NCBI GenBank assembly: GCA_947624375.1
Contig: CANQKD010000001.1
Coordinates: 124,001 to 188,000 of the forward strand
DNA from: an uncultured Clostridia bacterium
GTDB taxonomy: Bacteria > Bacillota > Clostridia > Oscillospirales > Ruminococcaceae
Length of the DNA stretch: 64,000 nucleotides
Direction of reading: 5' to 3'
Part shown: piece by piece, positions 1 to 8,682 of the stretch
How the letters are laid out: each line of letters begins with the position of its first letter
Numbering within the stretch: position 1 is the stretch's first letter
The notes under the pieces: generated by a model
Told to the model about the DNA's origin: nothing
The model's database searches: none
What the model saw: only the letters and a program-made list of their open reading frames with translations
Program-made: the position numbers and the translations under genes

Positions 1-1933
1 TATCTATAGAAAGCACACCCACAAGCGTTACCGTCGGAAAGTCAATGCCCTTGGCTATCATCTGCGTGCCGAGCATTATGTCATACTCGCCGTTTGCAAA
101 TGCCTGAAAATTCTTCTCATATGCAAACCGCGATGAAGTAGTATCAGCATCCATTCGCAGAATTTTTGCGTTCGGGAACTGCTCTGACAGCACATCTTCT
201 ATCTTCTGCGTGCCGCTGCCGCCCATTGAAAAGTCTTTGCAGCCGCACTGACAGGTAATATTTGCCGAGCTGGAATATCCGCAGTAATGGCACATAAGTC
301 TGCCGTTTGCCTTGTGGTATGTAAGCGGTATGCTGCAATGCGGGCACTGCACCACCGTTCTGCACTCACGGCAGGTAAAGTGGGGACTGTAGCCGCGCCT
401 GTTTATCAGCAGTATCGCCTGTTCTTTTCTTTCTAAAGTTTTGGTTATCTCATCTATAAGCACGCCGCTGAGCACACCCTCGCAGCCCATTTCGCGTTCG
501 GTCTCCATATCAACAACCGCCACTTCCGGCAGAAGCGCACCCGAAAACCTTTTCTTCAGCTCAAAATAATGAAATCTGCCTGTTTTCGCGTAATAATATG
601 TTTCAAGCGACGGCGTTGCGGAAGCCAGCAGCAAAGTTGCATTGTTATGTCCGCAGCGCTGTATCGCCACATCTCTTGCATGATATCTCGGAGAGCTTTC
701 AGACTTATAGCTGTGCTCGCCCTCCTCGTCTATTATTATTATCCCTATGTTCTCCAAAGGAGCAAATACCGCGCTTCTTGTGCCGACGGCAATTTTAGCC
801 TTGCCGCTTTTCAACCGTTTGTATTCATCTACCCTCTGCCCAAGCGAAAGGTTTGAATGTATTACCGCCACGGTATCGCCGAAATACGCCCTGAATTTAC
901 CTACTGTCTGCGGCGTGAGCGATATTTCCGGTATCAGCACCAAAGCCGTTTTGCCTATGCTTAAAGTATGCTCGATAAGCTTTATAAAAACCGAAGTTTT
1001 TCCGCTGCCTGTAACGCCGTATAAAAGCGCACCGCATGGCTTGCCTGCATCTACAAGCGCCGAGATACCGTTATAAGCACGCTGCTGCTCGTCGTTAAGT
1101 TCCAATTCCTCAGCGTGAAGTTCTTCGCCGTCCGTGAGCATATCAACGTTTCTTAAAGATTCATATTCATACTCGTATGCTATACCGCCTTTTACCAGAT
1201 TTTTTATAATAGTCTGAGTAACGCCGGTCGCATAAAGCAGCTCTTTCACAGAAGCAGCCGAATTTTCAAGCAGGAATTCAACTACCTTTTTTTGCTTCGG
1301 CGTGATGGTATATCCCGAAGGGTCTTCAACAAAACTATCTGTCAGCGATACCATTTTTACAGTTTCATCGCCAACACGCCGTTTTATATCGTCCTCCTGC
1401 TCGATAACACCCTTGTCGATAAGGCTTTTTATTATCTTTATCTTTCCTGCATCTTCATCGGTATTCAGTATCTCGTCTATATCTTTCGGTTCCTCGGCAT
1501 TTTTCAAAGCATCTACAATCTGCTGCTCCTTGGGTGTAAGTTCACATTCTATCGCCATATTCGCAAGCTTATATCTTTGCGTATAGCGATACGAAAACCC
1601 TGCCGGAACAATAGCTTTGTATGCATCGAAATATGTACAGAAAGTATTCTCTTTAAGCCACAAAACAAGCTTTATAAGCTCTTCGTTTATAAGCGGCTGT
1701 TCTTCAAGAATTTTAGATATAGGTTTAAGCTCTGCCTCATCGGTTTGCGCGTATATCCTCACAACAAAACCTATGCGCTTTATGTTTCCCTTGCCGAAAG
1801 GCACAAGCACCCTTGCACCGCACTTGAGCGTATCATACATATGCCGTGGGATACTGTAGCTGTAAAGTGCATCAAAGCTATAAGCGGCGCAGCTTACTGC
1901 CACATCAGCCGCAAGTTGTCCTGCTGCGAGCAA
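1..1933 (-). CDS. priA: Primosomal protein N' PriA, 3' end outside the window
   Basis: PriA is the superfamily 2 helicase that reloads the replisome at stalled forks. About 644 residues are present and the C-terminal end is cut by the window edge. Visible features: Walker A GVTGSGKT near residue 305, a Walker B box IIIIDEEGEHSYKSE near 398 (the Firmicute DEExEH form rather than DEEH), the SSPRYHARD helicase motif, and a zinc-binding block of paired cysteines (CREC, CPHC, CHYC, CQCGC) around 520-565. I chose a TTG start at 1933 because GGAAGAGGAG lies 8 nt upstream and the only nearby ATG (1953) hits a stop after five codons. It directly follows rpoZ, the usual gmk-rpoZ-priA order. Confidence 0.93.
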   Translation of the reverse strand, partial: MLAAGQLAADVAVSCAAYSFDALYSYSIPRHMYDTLKCGARVLVPFGKGNIKRIGFVVRIYAQTDEAELKPISKILEEQPLINEELIKLVLWLKENTFCTYFDAYKAIVPAGFSYRYTQRYKLANMAIECELTPKEQQIVDALKNAEEPKDIDEILNTDEDAGKIKIIKSLIDKGVIEQEDDIKRRVGDETVKMVSLTDSFVEDPSGYTITPKQKKVVEFLLENSAASVKELLYATGVTQTIIKNLVKGGIAYEYEYESLRNVDMLTDGEELHAEELELNDEQQRAYNGISALVDAGKPCGALLYGVTGSGKTSVFIKLIEHTLSIGKTALVLIPEISLTPQTVGKFRAYFGDTVAVIHSNLSLGQRVDEYKRLKSGKAKIAVGTRSAVFAPLENIGIIIIDEEGEHSYKSESSPRYHARDVAIQRCGHNNATLLLASATPSLETYYYAKTGRFHYFELKKRFSGALLPEVAVVDMETEREMGCEGVLSGVLIDEITKTLERKEQAILLINRRGYSPHFTCRECRTVVQCPHCSIPLTYHKANGRLMCHYCGYSSSANITCQCGCKDFSMGGSGTQKIEDVLSEQFPNAKILRMDADTTSSRFAYEKNFQAFANGEYDIMLGTQMIAKGIDFPTVTLVGVLSID

Positions 1934-1953
1934 ACCTATTCTCCTCTTCCCAT

Positions 1954-2154
1954 TTAGTTAGCCTTCTTTTCGTACATCTTGTATTCGCCGTTTGCAAGTT
2001 CTTCAACAGCGGTCTTAACTGCCTTCTGTTCAAGATGTATCTTGTTTTCAATGGCGTCGTCCGTAATCTCTCTCGCCCTTTTCGCCACTGCGATTACCAG
2101 TGAATAGGGGCTCTCTCCGTTTTTCAGTAGCTGTGATGCTGCCGGTCTAAGCAT
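1954..2154 (-). CDS. rpoZ: DNA-directed RNA polymerase omega subunit
   Basis: The small omega subunit (66 residues) helps fold and assemble the beta' subunit of RNA polymerase. The sequence shows the family pattern: an N-terminal LRPAASQLL, the helix YSLVIAVAKRAREI (the conserved 'R-A-R-x-I' core), and a short acidic/basic tail. It overlaps the end of gmk by 8 bp and is followed at once by priA, so the genes are co-transcribed and probably translationally coupled. Length and neighbours match Firmicute rpoZ. Confidence 0.93.
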   Translation of the reverse strand: MLRPAASQLLKNGESPYSLVIAVAKRAREITDDAIENKIHLEQKAVKTAVEELANGEYKMYEKKAN

Positions 2155-2767
2155 TTTTCAACACCTCGTCAATAATATTTTTTGCGTTTCGTTTTATTCT
2201 TGCAGCTTTGCATACCGCCGCAAGGTCTGCCACGGCTTCGTCAAGATCGCCGTTTATAATTATATGGTCGTATTTTTCCGCAAGACGTATCTCATTCGCC
2301 GCCTGCTCCATGCGCTTATTTATAGTTTCCTCGTCCTCAGTGCCGCGCCTTGTCAGCCTGCGCCGAAGTTCTTTCATTGAAGGCGGTATTATAAATATCA
2401 GCACAGCCTCGGGCATGGCTTTTTTTATATTGAATGCGCCCTTTGTTTCTATCTCTAAAAGAACATCTTTGCCGCTTTCTATGTTTGCGGTCACTTCCGA
2501 CTTCAAAGTGCCGTAGTAGTTGCCGCAATACTCTGCATATTCAAGAAATTCGCCTTTATCTATAAGCTGTTCAAAATTTTCTTTGCTCATAAAGTGGTAG
2601 GTAACGCCGTCTTTATCCTCATCACGTGGGGCGCGCGTGGTAGCGGAAACCGAATAATGCACCTTTTCGGGGTCGTTGAACACCCTTTTGAGTATCGTGC
2701 CCTTTCCGCCGCCCGAGGGCGCAGAAACCACAAAGAGCATACCCTTTTTGTTACATTCCTGCGTCAT
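2147..2767 (-). CDS. gmk: Guanylate kinase
   Basis: Guanylate kinase phosphorylates GMP to GDP with ATP in purine nucleotide synthesis. The P-loop SAPSGGGKGT sits at residues 15-24, followed by the GMP-binding segment (YSVSATTRAPRxxE) and the lid region with RRLTRRGTEDEE. I set the start at the ATG at 2767 (206 residues): GAGGAG lies 7 nt upstream, whereas an in-frame ATG 8 codons earlier would sit inside remA without a ribosome binding site. The start is 1 bp past the remA stop and the end overlaps rpoZ by 8 bp. Confidence 0.95.
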   Translation of the reverse strand: MTQECNKKGMLFVVSAPSGGGKGTILKRVFNDPEKVHYSVSATTRAPRDEDKDGVTYHFMSKENFEQLIDKGEFLEYAEYCGNYYGTLKSEVTANIESGKDVLLEIETKGAFNIKKAMPEAVLIFIIPPSMKELRRRLTRRGTEDEETINKRMEQAANEIRLAEKYDHIIINGDLDEAVADLAAVCKAARIKRNAKNIIDEVLKNA

Positions 2768-2768
2768 A

Positions 2769-3011
2769 TCAGTTCTCCTCTTTTTCAACATGACCGCCGA
2801 CCGCCTGCGGAGTTATAGCAGAAAGTATAACGTGGTCGCTGTCGGTAACTATCACCGAGCGCGTTTTTCTGCCATAAGTTGCATCTATCAGCAGTCCCCT
2901 GTCCCTGGCATCGGAAATAATGCGCTTTATCGGCGCAGAATCGGGGCTTACCACTGCCACAAGTCTTTCAGACGATACCATATTGCCATATCCTATATTT
3001 ATCAGCTGCAT
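2769..3011 (-). CDS. remA: Extracellular matrix regulator RemA (DUF370)
   Basis: An 80-residue DUF370 protein. In Bacillus subtilis RemA is an oligomeric DNA-binding activator of biofilm matrix genes (established knowledge). The diagnostic stretch from NIGYGNMV through [15 protein letters not shown] and [11 protein letters not shown] is intact. It lies between yicC and gmk, the standard Firmicute arrangement. Its targets in this organism cannot be read from the window. Confidence 0.92.
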   Translation of the reverse strand: MQLINIGYGNMVSSERLVAVVSPDSAPIKRIISDARDRGLLIDATYGRKTRSVIVTDSDHVILSAITPQAVGGHVEKEEN

Positions 3012-3023
3012 AAATCCACCTGT

Positions 3024-3902
3024 CTATTCCACGTTCTGTATCTGTTCGCGGATCTTTTCGATCTCGCTTTTAAGATCTACAACTATCTTCGTTATTTCAA
3101 GATCCTGACACTTTGAACCTATAGTGTTTACCTCTCTGTTAAGCTCCTGCGTTAGGAAATCCAGCTTTCTTCCAACAGGTTCACTGCTTTGCAAAAGCTG
3201 CCTGTACTGCGCTATATGGCTTCTCAGACGAACGGTTTCCTCGTCAACGGCAGTTTTTTCGCTGAATATCGCCGCCTCGGTAAGCACACGCGCATCGTCA
3301 ATGTTTCTGTCCTCAACTATCTCTCTTATGCGCTCGGTAAGCCTTTGCATATAAGCCTTTGTGGTCTCGGGCGAAAGCTTTTCGACCTCGCCGACCTGCT
3401 TTTCAATAAAATCAAGCCGCGAAGATATATCGTCATACATCTTGCCGCCCTCTGTTGTTCTCATCTGTATGAACTTATCGAGAGCCGCCTCTGCGACCGC
3501 CTTTATCTGCGACCATGCCTCTTCTTCGTCCTCGACTGTTTTCTTTATAGTAAAAATATCATTGAGCCGCATTATCGAAGTAAGCGTAAGGTCATCAGCC
3601 AAAGAAAGCGTATCTCCTGCGCCGCGCAGAGCATCTACATACTGCCTTGCCAACGCTTCATTTATCTCGATCTCCGCATCTGTTCCCACGCGGTTGAACA
3701 CCGAGACCGAAACTTCGACCTTTCCGCGTGATATTTTTCCTGCCAGCAGGCTTTTCAGCTTGTCTTCTATGTAGCCATAGGCGCGCGGATATTTTGCAGA
3801 AAACTCATAATAGCGCGAATTTACTGACTTTATCTCAACTATTATCTCTTTTGTATCAAGCATGACCCTCTCTCTGCCAAAACCTGTCATACTTTTCAGC
3901 AT
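3024..3902 (-). CDS. YicC/YloC family endoribonuclease
   Basis: A 292-residue YicC-family protein. Escherichia coli YicC and B. subtilis YloC are endoribonucleases (established knowledge); substrates here are unknown. It begins MLKSMTGFGRE, the family's hallmark start, and ends with the conserved block GRKLDFLTQELNREVNTIGSK and the helix around IVVDLKSEIEKIREQIQN. It is the first gene of the unit yicC-remA-gmk-rpoZ-priA, 12 bp upstream of remA, and follows a promoter at 3941-3969. Confidence 0.92.
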   Translation of the reverse strand: MLKSMTGFGRERVMLDTKEIIVEIKSVNSRYYEFSAKYPRAYGYIEDKLKSLLAGKISRGKVEVSVSVFNRVGTDAEIEINEALARQYVDALRGAGDTLSLADDLTLTSIMRLNDIFTIKKTVEDEEEAWSQIKAVAEAALDKFIQMRTTEGGKMYDDISSRLDFIEKQVGEVEKLSPETTKAYMQRLTERIREIVEDRNIDDARVLTEAAIFSEKTAVDEETVRLRSHIAQYRQLLQSSEPVGRKLDFLTQELNREVNTIGSKCQDLEITKIVVDLKSEIEKIREQIQNVE

Positions 3903-3940
3903 AGGCTCTCCTCCTGTCTTTCATGATCAAACCAAATTAT

Positions 3941-3969
3941 ATTATAAAACATTCTTCAATATATAGCAA
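3941..3969 (-). promoter_or_regulatory. Sigma-A promoter of the yicC-priA unit
   Basis: On the minus strand TTGCTA (-35) and TATAAT (-10) are separated by 17 nt, about 40 nt upstream of the yicC start. The -35 matches consensus at 4 of 6 positions and the -10 fully. Confidence 0.65.
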
Positions 3970-4009
3970 TAAATTGTGAACAGATTTTCACAAAAAATTT
4001 ACAAATTAT

Positions 4010-4046
4010 TAAAAAATAAGCGATCCGCTCAAAATGAACGAATCGC
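4010..4046 (-). terminator. Intrinsic terminator after glmS
   Basis: Just after the glmS stop the minus strand forms an 11-bp stem (GCGATTCGTTC paired with GAGCGGATCGC, two G-U pairs) with loop ATTTT, followed by TTATTTTTT. It isolates glmS from the yicC unit. Confidence 0.85.
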
Positions 4047-4056
4047 AAAACTTCAA

Positions 4057-5877
4057 TTATTCAACAGTAACCGATTTAGCAAGGTTTCTCGGCTTGTCAA
4101 CATCGTTGCCCCTGAGAACTGATGTATAATACGCTATCAACTGTAGCGGCACTACCGCAAGCATAGGCATAAGCATATCGTCAATTGTGGGTATGCCTAT
4201 CTTATAGTCCGCAACATCATCATCAATATTTATATACTGATGCGTAACTATAAACGTCTGTGCTTTTCTCGCTTTAACTTCCTTAACGTTACTTATCGTC
4301 TTGTCAAACAGATCTCTCTGCGTTACCACAGCAATAACAGGCATCTGGTCTGTAACAAGCGAGATAGTACCGTGTTTCAGCTCGCCTGCCGCATAAGATT
4401 CCGAATGTATATACGATATTTCTTTAAGTTTCAAAGAACCCTCCATACTAAGCGCATAGTCAAGTCCTCTGCCGATGTAAAGCAGGTTTTCGGCGTTGAC
4501 AAGTTTTGATGCAACATACTGGCAGTTGTCCTTCTGTGCTAAAATAACATCTATAAACTTCGGCACGCTTGAAAGCTCTTTGGTAAGTCTGCGGCACTCT
4601 GCCTCATCTATCTGTCCTTTTGCATATGCCAGTTCAAACGCTATAAGATAGAACACAGCTATCTGCACCATATATGCCTTGGTCGATGCGACCGATATCT
4701 CAGGTCCTGCGTGGGTATACAGAACATAGTCAGCCTCACGAGCTATGGAAGAGCCCTTTACATTTACAATAGCAAGTGTCTTGGCTCCCCTCTCCTTTGA
4801 AAGGCGCAGAGCCTCCTTGGTGTCAGCCGTTTCGCCCGACTGCGATACCAGAATTACAAGGTCGTCGGGAGAAAGAATAGGGTTTCTGTATCTGAACTCC
4901 GATGCAACATCAACGGTAACAGACACACGCGCAAGCTTTTCAATAACATACTTGCCTACAATTCCTGCGTGCATAGCAGTTCCGCAGGCAACAACGAAAA
5001 TGTTCCTGAAATTCTTCAGCATCTCCAGCGTTACGCCGCATTCTTCAATGTTGGGCATACCGTCTACTATCCTCGGCGCAATGGTGGTCTTTATCGCCGT
5101 AGGCTGCTCGTGTATCTCTTTGAGCATAAAATGCTCGTAACCGCCCTTTTCGGCAGCTTCCATATCCCAGTTTGCCACAAGAAGCTCTTTCTCTATAGGG
5201 TCGCCGTCAAGGGTCATAAAGCTTGCAACGCCCTCATGTAAAATGGCTATCTCGCCGCTTTCAAGCAGATAATATTCTTTTGTATACTGCAAGATCGCAG
5301 GAACATCGGAAGCTATAAAAGCCTCGCCGTCGCCCTTTGCAACTATCAGCGGAGAATCTTTTCTTATAGAGTATACAGTATTCGGAAAATCTCTGAAAAT
5401 AATACCCAAAGCATACGAGCCCTCAATGCGCGCTTCCGTCTTGCGTATCGCCTCTATAGGGTCGCCGTTGTAGTAATAGTCAAGCAGCTTTGCAACTATC
5501 TCGGTATCCGTCTGGCTGATGAATGAGTAACCCTTCTTCTCAAGTCTTTCTTTAAGAGTTTTATAATTTTCGATAATACCGTTGTGAACTATAGAAACTA
5601 CCGCGTTTCCGTGCGGATGAGAGTTTATATCAGATGGTTCACCGTGCGTAGCCCAGCGCGTGTGACCTATTCCGCAGTGACCTTTTATACCGCCCTGCTG
5701 CCTTATTCTCTCTTCAAGATTTGCCAGCCTGCCCTGCGCTTTGCAGGTAGTTATAACGTCGTTATCCAGAACTGCAATACCTGCCGAGTCATAACCTCTG
5801 TACTCCAGTTTTGCAAGCGAATCCAAAAGCACCTGAGTGCAGTCTCTTGCTCCTACATAGCCTACTATTCCACACAT
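4057..5877 (-). CDS. glmS: Glutamine-fructose-6-phosphate aminotransferase (isomerizing)
   Basis: GlmS makes glucosamine-6-phosphate from fructose-6-phosphate and glutamine, the entry step of cell wall amino-sugar synthesis. The N-terminal class II glutaminase domain starts MCGIVGYVG with catalytic Cys2 and contains GHTRWATHGEPS. Two SIS sugar-isomerase domains follow, with SQSGETADT and the conserved C-terminal end KPRNLAKSVTVE. At 606 residues it is full length. It stands alone between its own promoter and terminator. The 65-nt leader is too short to hold the glmS ribozyme. Confidence 0.97.
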   Translation of the reverse strand: MCGIVGYVGARDCTQVLLDSLAKLEYRGYDSAGIAVLDNDVITTCKAQGRLANLEERIRQQGGIKGHCGIGHTRWATHGEPSDINSHPHGNAVVSIVHNGIIENYKTLKERLEKKGYSFISQTDTEIVAKLLDYYYNGDPIEAIRKTEARIEGSYALGIIFRDFPNTVYSIRKDSPLIVAKGDGEAFIASDVPAILQYTKEYYLLESGEIAILHEGVASFMTLDGDPIEKELLVANWDMEAAEKGGYEHFMLKEIHEQPTAIKTTIAPRIVDGMPNIEECGVTLEMLKNFRNIFVVACGTAMHAGIVGKYVIEKLARVSVTVDVASEFRYRNPILSPDDLVILVSQSGETADTKEALRLSKERGAKTLAIVNVKGSSIAREADYVLYTHAGPEISVASTKAYMVQIAVFYLIAFELAYAKGQIDEAECRRLTKELSSVPKFIDVILAQKDNCQYVASKLVNAENLLYIGRGLDYALSMEGSLKLKEISYIHSESYAAGELKHGTISLVTDQMPVIAVVTQRDLFDKTISNVKEVKARKAQTFIVTHQYINIDDDVADYKIGIPTIDDMLMPMLAVVPLQLIAYYTSVLRGNDVDKPRNLAKSVTVE

Positions 5878-5948
5878 AATTATCTCCTCTTTCTGAAAAT
5901 ATGCACAATATACAGCGTATGCCGCCGTGCAAACAACAATACATATAT

Positions 5949-5977
5949 ATTATAACACACAACATCACTTTTGGCAA
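5949..5977 (-). promoter_or_regulatory. Sigma-A promoter of glmS
   Basis: Minus-strand TTGCCA, 17-nt spacer, TATAAT. The predicted transcript starts about 65 nt before the glmS ATG, and AGAGGAG precedes that ATG. Confidence 0.8.
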
Positions 5978-5988
5978 TACCCACTTTT

Positions 5989-6035
5989 AAAAAAATCCGA
6001 CAGCCTAACTGCCATTCAGCAATTCAACTGTCGGA
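5989..6035 (-). terminator. Intrinsic terminator after the M18 aminopeptidase gene
   Basis: Minus strand: an 8-bp arm TCCGACAG pairs with CTGTCGGA across a 24-nt loop and is followed by seven T. It ends the rarA-to-aminopeptidase unit. Confidence 0.75.
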
Positions 6036-6048
6036 TATCAGGATAATA

Positions 6049-7458
6049 TTATTTTTCCGCAAAGAACACCTTGAACGCCTTATACGCCATATATGTGTCT
6101 ATTTTTGAAGTAACTTCAAACGGCGAGTGCATAGAAAGCACCGGCACACCAACGTCTATAACGTCCATATCAAGGTTTGCAAGATACTGCGCTACCGTTC
6201 CGCCGCCGCCTGCATCTACCTTGCCAAGCTCGCCCGTCTGCCATTCAACGCCGTTTGCATCAAACAGCCTGCGCACCTTGCCCACAAACTCGGCAGAAGC
6301 ATCAGAACTGCCCGATTTGCCCCTTGCACCTGTGTATTTTGTAACTGCCACGCCGTAATTTAACCGACAGCCGTTATTTATGTCGGTAGGCTCGGGGAAA
6401 GTCGGGTCAAACGCAGCGTTCACATCGGCAGAAAGCGCCTGTGTGGCTGATATTACAGCAGTGCCGTCAACGCCGAAGCTGTTTGCCAGCCTGAGAATAA
6501 AGTACCGCAGATATTCACTTTCAAGACCTGTATTGCCCATGCTGCCTATTTCTTCCTTGTCGGTAAGCACCGCAACGCAGGTATATGCAGGGTCTTTCGT
6601 ATCAAGTATGGCTTTCAGCTCTGTAAAGCCACAAACCTTGTCATCTTGTCCGTAAGCGCCTATCATGCTTCTGTCAAAGCCAATATCAACAGCTTTGCAG
6701 GCAGGCACTGCTTCAAGCTCTGCGGAGATAAGATCGTCTTCTGTGATGCAGTATTTCTCGTTCAGAAGCTGTAAAGTATAAAGCTTTACAAGCTGCGAAC
6801 CCTTATCATCTTTAAAAGGTCTTGAACCTACAAGAATATTCAGCTCCTCGCCTTTTACCACCTTTGCCGCAGGGCGTTTCATCTGCTCGTCTGCAAGGTG
6901 TATCAGCAGGTCAGTAACGCAAAACTGAGGGTCGCCCTCGTCCTCGCCGATGTTCACATCAACGCTGCTGCCGTCAGCCTTTACAATAGTGCCGTGCAGC
7001 GCCATAGGAACGGTAGACCACTGATACTTCTTTATTCCGCCGTAGTAATGCGTTTTCAAAAGTGCTATCTCTTTATCCTCATACAACGGGTGCTGCTTCA
7101 GGTCAAGCCGCGGTGAATCTATATGCGCCGCAGCAAGCCTTATTCCGTCGGTCAGTGGGCGCGTACCTATTATAGCAAGCAGCATAGCCTTGCCCCTGTT
7201 TACAACATAAACCTTATCCCCTGCCGAATACTTTTTGCCTGCTTCATACTCTGTAAAGCCTGCCGCCTTTGCAGCCTTAACGCTTTCGTTTACAAATTCG
7301 CGCTCGATCTTAGCCTTGTTCATAAAGTCTTTGTACTCTTCACAAACCTCGAAAGCTGAGTTTATCTCGCTGTCCTCCAAAACAAAGTAAGCATTCTTCT
7401 TTTGCGAAAACAGCTTTTCTTTCAGCATCTCCGACTGTGATCTTTCTTTGTTTTCCAT
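6049..7458 (-). CDS. M18 family aminopeptidase
   Basis: A 469-residue zinc aminopeptidase of family M18, which removes N-terminal, often acidic, residues from peptides in the cytoplasm. Metal-ligand motif AAHIDSPRLD (His112, Asp114), the catalytic-Glu segment TDKEEIGSMGNTG near residue 300, and the C-terminal metal motif HSPFEVTSK are all present. The insertion HYYGGIKKYQW is typical of the Clostridial subgroup. Last gene of a seven-gene unit, 17 bp after the transglycosylase gene and followed by a terminator. Confidence 0.93.
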   Translation of the reverse strand: MENKERSQSEMLKEKLFSQKKNAYFVLEDSEINSAFEVCEEYKDFMNKAKIEREFVNESVKAAKAAGFTEYEAGKKYSAGDKVYVVNRGKAMLLAIIGTRPLTDGIRLAAAHIDSPRLDLKQHPLYEDKEIALLKTHYYGGIKKYQWSTVPMALHGTIVKADGSSVDVNIGEDEGDPQFCVTDLLIHLADEQMKRPAAKVVKGEELNILVGSRPFKDDKGSQLVKLYTLQLLNEKYCITEDDLISAELEAVPACKAVDIGFDRSMIGAYGQDDKVCGFTELKAILDTKDPAYTCVAVLTDKEEIGSMGNTGLESEYLRYFILRLANSFGVDGTAVISATQALSADVNAAFDPTFPEPTDINNGCRLNYGVAVTKYTGARGKSGSSDASAEFVGKVRRLFDANGVEWQTGELGKVDAGGGGTVAQYLANLDMDVIDVGVPVLSMHSPFEVTSKIDTYMAYKAFKVFFAEK

Positions 7459-7475
7459 GATATTATCCCCCTTAT

Positions 7476-8042
7476 TTAATAGAGAGCCTTGTAAGCCTCA
7501 TAAGCCCTCATAACTTTCCTTACGTAATGTGCAGTGGCATCTGACGGTATATCATCACTATCGATGTCATTTGCATCTATAGTGCCGTCTTCAAGCCATA
7601 TATCTACCTGATTTGTGCCTGCATGGTAAGCAGCCGCAGACAGTTCATAAGAGCCGTATTTTTTATAATAGTATCCCAACATACAGCAGCCGTATTCAAT
7701 GTTGTACTCGGGCGTGAGCATATCATCGTACTCAATATCGGTGTGCTGTGCATCGAGCGAGCGCTTTGTCCACTTGAATGCATCTTCCATTATCTGCATA
7801 AGCCCCACAGCGCCTACATTTGATCTAGCATTCTCGTCAAAACCGCTCTCGGTGTTTATTACAGCGTATATAAAATTTTCATCAACGCCAAAGTCGCCGC
7901 TGTATTTTTCAACGTATTCTTCATATGCCTTCGGATACACAAACAGCCTGCACAGCCACGGCGCAGCAAGAGCCGCCAGCAGAAAAATTATCGGCACTAT
8001 GATTATGGCCTTTGTGCGTTTCTTCTTAGCTTTTTTCGCCAT
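7476..8042 (-). CDS. Membrane-anchored lytic transglycosylase (Slt/GH23 fold)
   Basis: Lytic transglycosylases cleave peptidoglycan between MurNAc and GlcNAc. This 188-residue protein has a basic N-terminus (KKAKKKR), one membrane segment at about 13-32, then an SLT domain with catalytic Glu65 in INTESGFDE, followed by VGAVGLMQIM and the AYHAGTNQV segment (usually AYNAG). The ATG lies 17 bp inside the end of coaE, implying coupled translation. Probably an anchored, outward-facing cell wall remodelling enzyme. Confidence 0.92.
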   Translation of the reverse strand: MAKKAKKKRTKAIIIVPIIFLLAALAAPWLCRLFVYPKAYEEYVEKYSGDFGVDENFIYAVINTESGFDENARSNVGAVGLMQIMEDAFKWTKRSLDAQHTDIEYDDMLTPEYNIEYGCCMLGYYYKKYGSYELSAAAYHAGTNQVDIWLEDGTIDANDIDSDDIPSDATAHYVRKVMRAYEAYKALY

Positions 8043-8661
8043 TTGCCTGCCCCTCTGCCAGCGCTTTTATATCGCCGAATATCCTGTCAGCTTGCTGTAA
8101 AAGCTTTTCAGCCGCATCGTTGTTTTCAAGAATTATATCACTGTGCGCAAGATAAAACTCCTTGCTCTTTTGCGATGAAAACCGCGCTTTAATGCTTTCG
8201 TCGCTGATCTTATCCCTGCTGCGTATGCGCCCAAGCCGCACTTCATCATCAGCCACAACGCTTATTATAATATCGCAAAGCTTATCCGCGCCTGCTTCAA
8301 ACAGCGTGGGCGCATCTAAAATTACGATCTTTACACCGCTTTGAGCAAGGGTGTCTATCTGCTCTTTTATAAGCCTGTTTATATACGGAAAAATGGTATC
8401 GTTGAGCAACTGAAGCTTCTGCCCGTCGCTGAATACTATATTCCCCAGCTTTCGCCTGTCAAGACAAAGCTTTTCATCAAAACATTCCGGAAATATCTTT
8501 GCAAGGCTTCTGTTGCACTCACTTCCCGTTTCAGTCACCTGCCGCGCGACCATGTCTGCATTTATAACGCTGTAGCCGCATTCTTTAAGGTGATCGCTCA
8601 CCAGCGTTTTGCCAGAGCCGCTCTGCCCTGTAAGACCTATAACATACGTTTTGTTATCCAT
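8026..8661 (-). CDS. coaE: Dephospho-CoA kinase
   Basis: CoaE carries out the last step of coenzyme A synthesis, phosphorylating dephospho-CoA. The P-loop GLTGQSGSGKT is at residues 9-19 and is followed by the substrate-binding segment VINADMVARQV. The pattern DAPTLFEAGADKLCD corresponds to the family's 'PLLFE' motif. At 211 residues it is of usual length. It lies 21 bp after the sua5-type gene and overlaps the transglycosylase gene. Confidence 0.94.
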   Translation of the reverse strand: MDNKTYVIGLTGQSGSGKTLVSDHLKECGYSVINADMVARQVTETGSECNRSLAKIFPECFDEKLCLDRRKLGNIVFSDGQKLQLLNDTIFPYINRLIKEQIDTLAQSGVKIVILDAPTLFEAGADKLCDIIISVVADDEVRLGRIRSRDKISDESIKARFSSQKSKEFYLAHSDIILENNDAAEKLLQQADRIFGDIKALAEGQANGEKS

Positions 8662-8682
8662 AAAATGACCGCCGTTCTATAT

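Noticed and set aside
5878-5948. glmS ribozyme upstream of glmS
   Set aside because: The leader from the promoter to the ATG is about 65 nt and shows none of the ribozyme's paired core; too short.
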